DNA of 64,000 nucleotides from assembly GCA_037157565.1 (NCBI GenBank), contig JAZHRO010000073.1, positions 14,638,501 through 14,702,500 on the forward strand, written 5' to 3'. Source of the stretch: Thalassia testudinum (lineage: Eukaryota > Streptophyta > Magnoliopsida > Alismatales > Hydrocharitaceae). Below the pieces are notes generated by a model. It was given only the letters and a program-made list of their open reading frames with translations, was not told the DNA's origin and made no database searches. Below, one piece after another: positions 58,932-64,000 of this stretch; positions within the stretch are counted from its first letter, which is position 1; each line of letters begins with the position of its first letter. Position numbers and translations under genes: made by a program.

Positions 58932-60314
58932 GGTGCGCTTTCGAGTAAGTTTCTATCCAATTCCTTTAAATTTGTCTCTTCTCTCTTCACGGGTATTGTT
59001 GTTTTTGGTGTGCAGGTGAACCTGGTGGAAGGAGAAGAAGGCTGACGAAGTCGAGGACGTGAGCAGATCCAAGGCGGGAACGAGAGCGTGAAGACGCCGA
59101 CATTGCATTGGAGCTTCGCACACGTTGCCGAACAAGTAGGTTTTCTTTTCTCATCAAATTAGTGTTAACTTGCCACCACAAAAATTAAAAAAAAAAAATT
59201 TTTAAAACTAAAAACTAGAAAAACTTTTTGGGATTTCTTGAGGGCAAGTGGATTAAAATTCACTTGATTGATTGGTTGTCTTCACTCCCACTGCCCCGGA
59301 TTTCCCACCTTACTTCGCATAGCGAAAATCCGAGAATCTTCATTCTTAGATTTTTCGCCGTGGGAAGTATTCTTTGAGGCAAAGAAAAAGATTGCTTGTA
59401 TCCCTCTTTTGCCTCACTTATCTTTAATTTAGGATCACATTTTTGGTGGGGAGACTTGGAATTGAGTTGATTCCAACCCCACCACGACTTTTCAAATTTG
59501 CCTGTGATTCGATCCTGAATACTTCAACCCCAAAAATTTTATTTTCTTTATCTTTTGGTTGAAGCCTTGTGTGTGGAAATCATTTCTGGTGATTGGGAGC
59601 ACTTGAATTGAAGTGCTTTGGCTCCCTGTCACATTGATATAAAACTGATTCGTGCATCCACACTTAGAAATCTCCATTTAGGGTAGCCCATTGCATTTTA
59701 GCATGCATTAACTAACTGATAATTGAAGAAGGGTTTCTTGGGTTTTAGAAGGAAAACCTGTATTTTTGCAAAAAACCCGGAGATTGGTTGAATTGGTAAT
59801 TCAGCAAAACCCTAAAATTCATACTACTTAAGGCTGAACTCTAAAAACCATTCGCCAATAAAAACTTCAATTCGGGGAGATTTCCCCGTTGCATGCTTGT
59901 TCTTACACACTCTTAAAATCAATCACTTGGGCATTACCCGTAAACAACGCCCTTCACATTCCAAAAGCACTTGACCCTAAGCCTCTAATTAAAACTGGTA
60001 GTAACTTGACCCTTACTGAGGATTGGAGGTCTAACTACCTGTGTGTAGCGACTACGTGCTGGTGAGAGTTCCCGCGTGCTATCGGGTGTCTAAGACTGGG
60101 GCAAACGGCCTTTCAATCTGGCCCGGTGGTTCCGCGGTGCTCGCATTCGGTTCCGTAATTCGTGATAGTAGGTAACTTAGATCTTTAGGTCTAAGGGCAC
60201 ACTGTAGAGGTTAGGAACTTGACTGTATTGATTTGTAATCAAGTGTACCTTTGCGGCGTCATTTCTCTCATCCCTATTCCCTTCTCATCTCCCCAATTCT
60301 TCCTGCGGTAGTGC
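58932..60314 (+). other. Leader of element E
   Basis: This 1.4-kb untranslated stretch aligns with C from 59317 on. The 200-bp patch at 60046-60260, with GGTTCCGCGGTGCTCG, is especially well kept. Insertion of D in C took place at the site equivalent to about 59317. Confidence 0.75.
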
Positions 60315-63300
60315 ATGTTTGGGAGGAGGTCACAAAACCCTGAACTATTTGAATTGACTGATAAATCTAGAAAACAAGTCGAATCGTCCTCCTCCTCCAC
60401 AAACATGGCTGCACGCCCACCCCCAAATCCTGAGGGAGGAAACCGCCCTCAGAACCCACCAGGTGGTGGAGCCTTAGATCCCATAACCCGCCTCCAAGCC
60501 CAAATGGAAATGTATAATGAGCAAATCGAAGCCATTCGGGAAACATTGGAGGAAATGCAGAACCCTCCCGAACGGGAGGAGCCTAGGTCTCTTAGCTCTT
60601 ATCAGAATCCCGCTGCTACAGAGACCATAGGACAAATTCGGGTCCCCATGGGCGGGGACGACTTTGAATTAAAACCAAATATAATTGGCCTAATCAATTT
60701 TCACTTTCATGGTCTTGCAAGTGAAGACCCATTTCTCCACTTGGAAGACCTAACCCGACTTGCTGAAACCGTTAAACCAAGAAATGTCGGGTTATCTATA
60801 GTCCTCATGAAGATGTTCCCGTTTTCATTACGGGATAAAGCGTCGCAATGGTTACGCACCCTTGGGAGAACCATCCACTCGTGGGAAGAGATGCGAACAG
60901 CGTTTCTCAAGAAGTTCTTCCCAATCGGGCGGACCAATGCGCTTCGCCGTGCTATCACTTCATTTACGCAACAAAACGGCGAACAATTTCATGAGGCATG
61001 GGAGAGGTATAACGACCTCCTCAGGAAGTGTCCGCACCACGGTCTGCCTAAGTGGCATATAGCCCAGATTTTCTACTATGGGCTAAATGAGACTTTGAAG
61101 CAGATTGCAGACGCTTCCTGCGGAGGGAACTTTATGAATAAAGACGAGAATGGAGCATTCGAGCTGTTTGAAAATATGAGTGAAAACTCGATGAACAATG
61201 CTTCCATTGTCGCCTTTAATCGTACCAGCCAGCCCCGAAATGTCCACGAAGTTGACATGGGACCCTCCCATTCATCCACTGATCTAAGCCTTATTGCACA
61301 AAAACTGGATGAAGTCTCCGTCGTGCACAAGAAGCTGGACGAGCTTCTGGCCAACCCCGCTCGATCTATGGCAAACACCACCTCTTCACCACTTCGTCAC
61401 AATCCAAGTTCTTCTAATACCAGGCTTATCCCGAGAAACCCCGTTAGACCTTCCTTACCGAGTGTCGCGCCAAGCGACTCGGTAAGTCATGTGGAACTGG
61501 CTTCTGCGAGCCAGTATTTCGACACGGAGGACCAAGCCTCCGTGGGCTCGGACACATATCTACATGCGGACGCGTCTACTGGCATAGAAGATGCTTGCGC
61601 CCTGGGGAACAACCCGTTCTCTACCACTTATAACCCGGGGTGGCGTAATCATCCGAACTTTGCATGGTCCAACAACCCGCAGCGCCAAAACCCCGCGGGT
61701 GGACCAATGCGACCGTCCGCACCCGTCATCCCAAGGGTCCAGTTTAATCCTATGGCAAATCCGCCATCAGGCCCTTGCGTACCACAAACTGAACACGCAT
61801 CAAGCCCTCTTGACAAATTGATGCGAATGATGACGGAAATGTCAAAGCGCCATGAAGAGAACATGACCTCTCTTCAGCACCAATTGGCGCAGCAGAATGC
61901 CGAGATCAGTCAACTACGCATGGCGACTCGATCTCAGGGCACTCTTCCCGCCCAACCTGTTCCAAACCCGCGAAATTTCGTGCCCCGTGGTTCTCAACCA
62001 TAGGTACGACCTTCTCAGGGACAGGTTAATCAAGTTCTGCAAGCTCCGAGCATTCCACCGGGATTTCAGGCTAATCCTGCTGCAGCACCACACTCTTATA
62101 TCCCCATTGCAAACCCTCCTCCACCGTATGATTCCACTGGACCCGCATCGTCCAATGCTATCACTACGAGGAGCGGTAAGCAGACCGTCGATCCGCCTCG
62201 ACCTGATCCTGGCCCATCTTCTTCATCACCCTCTCATTCGGGATGCATACCGCATTCGCGAGAGGATGATGCACCAAAACTTGTGCCAGAATCAGTCCCA
62301 TTCCCTGAGGCTCTACTAAGGGAGCTAAAAGGCAAAAAGAAAAATACGCAGGCCTTTGACAACCTACGTAATTTGTTCAGGGATGTAGAAATCAAGGTAC
62401 CCCTGCTCGAGGCAATCGACCACATACCTACTGTCGCTCGATTTTTCAAAGACTACACAACACCCAGACGACAGTCAAAGAGGACTAAGAATTCGGTGGT
62501 TCTCTCGCCTCATGCGAGTTGTGCTATACTGTCAAACTTACCACCGAAGCAGAAAGATCCGGGCACACCACTGATTTCCTGTAGCATCCAAGGCTGCAGT
62601 TTTAACCGTGCCTTGCTTGATCTAGGATCTTCCATCAATCTCATACCGACCATCATGCTCAAAAAATTTTCCTTGGGAAATCTGAAACCCACCCCTGTCA
62701 CGTTACAGTTGGCAGATCGTTCTGTCAAAATCCTGAAGGGTGTGGTGGAAGACGTGGTGGTTAGGGTCAACAGTCTCTGTTTTCCTGTTGACTTTCTTGT
62801 TTTAGATATGGAAGTTCCTAGTTCACTTTCTGATTGTCCAATCATCCTCGGTCGACCTTTCTTGGCCACAGCCCGCGCCCACATCGACTGCGAGTCGGGC
62901 TGTATTGAGATTGCCGTTGGATCTGAGAAGCTCAAGCTTAACATATTCAAGGCAGCCAAGAACTTTGATTGCGATTGCATTGAGGATGAAACGTCTGACG
63001 AGGATATGGCCGTCAGCGCGTGTATCGGACTAATTGGGACCTATTCGGACTGCTGCGGATTACCTATAAACACTGATAACTGCCTGACCAACGCATACTG
63101 TGACGTTCCCCAATCCCTCCCTTGTCCAGTACCTTCTCCTGGCCAGACTTCTGACGAGGTTTTCTCTGCTTCCCATACCTCGTGGTCTGAGTCATATCCG
63201 GGCTACTCACTGTCGGTCCATACTCATGAAGACCGAATTGCCCTTTCTTCCCCGCCAAATCAGGTGGATTTACAAATCCACACTGGGACCTTGAGCCCAT

Positions 63301-64000
63301 ATACTTCTCACTGGGGCTATTCATTTTTGGATCCATCTATCCAAGAAGCCCCTCTTCTTGGCCAATCTGAAGGCCAGTTCCTTCCTCCTAACTTGTTCTC
63401 CTACCCGTCTGGGACACTCTCGTCCCAAGAAATGCCAGATCCTTCCCCATCCACTCCCGAGCTAAAAGTGCTGCCTAATACACTCAAGTATGTTTTCCTG
63501 GGACCAAATGAAACGCTCCCTGTAATCATCAGTTCAAAATTAACCATGGAGCAGGAGTGCAAACTAACTAAGGTCCTTCTAGAACACAAGGCAGCTATTG
63601 GGTGGTCCTTATCAGACTTATCTGGTATTAGTCCCTCCTACTGCACTCATCGTATATATACGGAGGAGGAGGCTCGACCTTCTCGCGAGATGCAGCGACG
63701 TCTCAACCCTAACATGCGGGAGGTCGTTAAGAATGAAATCATTAAGTGGCTGGATGCGGGTATAATCTACCCGATCAGCGATAGCCCCTGGGTGAGTCCG
63801 ATTCACGTTGTGCCCAAAAAGGCAGGACTCACCATCCGTGTCAATGACAGGGGCGAATCCATCCCTACACGCACTCCTACATCTTGGAGAGTGTGTGTAG
63901 ATTATAGGAAACTCAATGCTGCAACCAAGAAAGATCACTTCCCGCTACCATTTATTGACCAAATCCTAGAGCAGTTAGCGGGAAATAAATTTTTCTGCTT
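60315..64000 (+). CDS. gag-pol: Athila gag-pol polyprotein of element E (partial, one in-frame TAG)
   Basis: The ATG at 60315 opens a frame that runs to the window end with a single TAG at 62001-62003. The sister element C has CAG at this codon, so the stop is probably a mutation. Before it lie 562 codons of gag: 'DDFELKPNIIGL', 'FHEAWERYNDLLRKCPHH', 'TYNPGWRNHPNFAWS' and a coiled end. After it come a Pro/Ser-rich linker, protease (DLGSSINLIP, Asp codon at 62619), a Cys/Ser-rich linker of about 170 residues, and RT from about 63450 ('LKYVFLGPNE', 'REMQRRLNPNMREV', '[20 protein letters not shown]'). RT is cut just before its first catalytic Asp. No zinc knuckle is visible. Gag would form particles; protease, RT, RNase H and integrase would process, copy and insert the element. 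It is the most intact coding region in the window. Confidence 0.9.

Larger units (their letters stand above)
56366..64000 (+). mobile_element. Element E: youngest and best-kept Athila element, cut by window end
   Basis: A 5' LTR (56366-58904), PBS, leader and a gag-pol frame are present; the window ends inside RT. It is the innermost insertion of the nest and has only one in-frame stop up to 64000, so it is probably the youngest here. It is the sister of element C. Confidence 0.88.

Overview
The window reads as repeat-filled DNA of a flowering plant nuclear genome. No host protein gene could be recognised. It is a nest of LTR retrotransposons. Most belong to the Ty3/gypsy Athila group: their primer-binding site matches the 3' end of tRNA-Asp, the protease motif is DLGAS/DLGSS, RT carries FMDD, and RNase H and integrase follow RT. 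One Ty1/copia remnant is also present. TATA/CACA microsatellites, GC-rich LTR promoters and many in-frame stops fit old, methylated plant heterochromatin. The species cannot be named from sequence alone.

Layout, left to right. 1-2025: an Athila-type LTR (family 'b', minus) cut by the window edge and inserted in the 5' LTR of element 1. 2026-8434: element 1, a short non-autonomous plus-strand element with no gag or pol but one long broken reading frame of unknown function (3564-5384). 8435-12047: 5' part of a minus-strand element F, with a full LTR, a 58-nt tRNA-Asp copy and a truncated second LTR. 12098-18216: an internally deleted Ty1/copia element (minus, TSD CAACA) carrying a solo LTR at 15047-17385 (TSD GGCAA). 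18222-19846: unassigned repeat and two LTR fragments (X and Y). 19847-30825: element B, a complete but decayed Athila element (minus, TSD CTAGC). 31002-35263: 3' LTR and 3' tail of element G (minus), with a probable solo LTR at 31787-33322. 35264-46397: element C (minus). 46398-56365: element D (plus), inserted in C's leader. 56366-64000: element E (plus), inserted in D's 3' tail and running off the window. The inferred insertion order on the right is X, then Y, then B and G, then C into G, D into C, and E into D.

How the parts work together: gag forms the particle. Protease, RT, RNase H and integrase copy and insert the element. The PBS primes minus-strand DNA from tRNA-Asp, and the polypurine tract (PPT) primes plus-strand DNA. 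Element 1 lacks these proteins but has the same PBS, the same two PPT-like sites and the same hairpin next to the PPT as B and C. It was therefore probably moved in trans by Athila-type relatives.

The most unusual items are: (1) the tRNA-Asp copy, reaching far past the normal PBS, between two LTRs of F; (2) a 9-bp hairpin with a GGA loop four or five bases before the PPT in four elements, with paired base changes in B; (3) a second, internal PPT-like site; (4) element 1's unknown reading frame; (5) a 44-nt stem-loop next to the TA microsatellite in the LTRs of C and E, with a paired base change. All alignments were done by eye, so boundaries may be off by a few bases.
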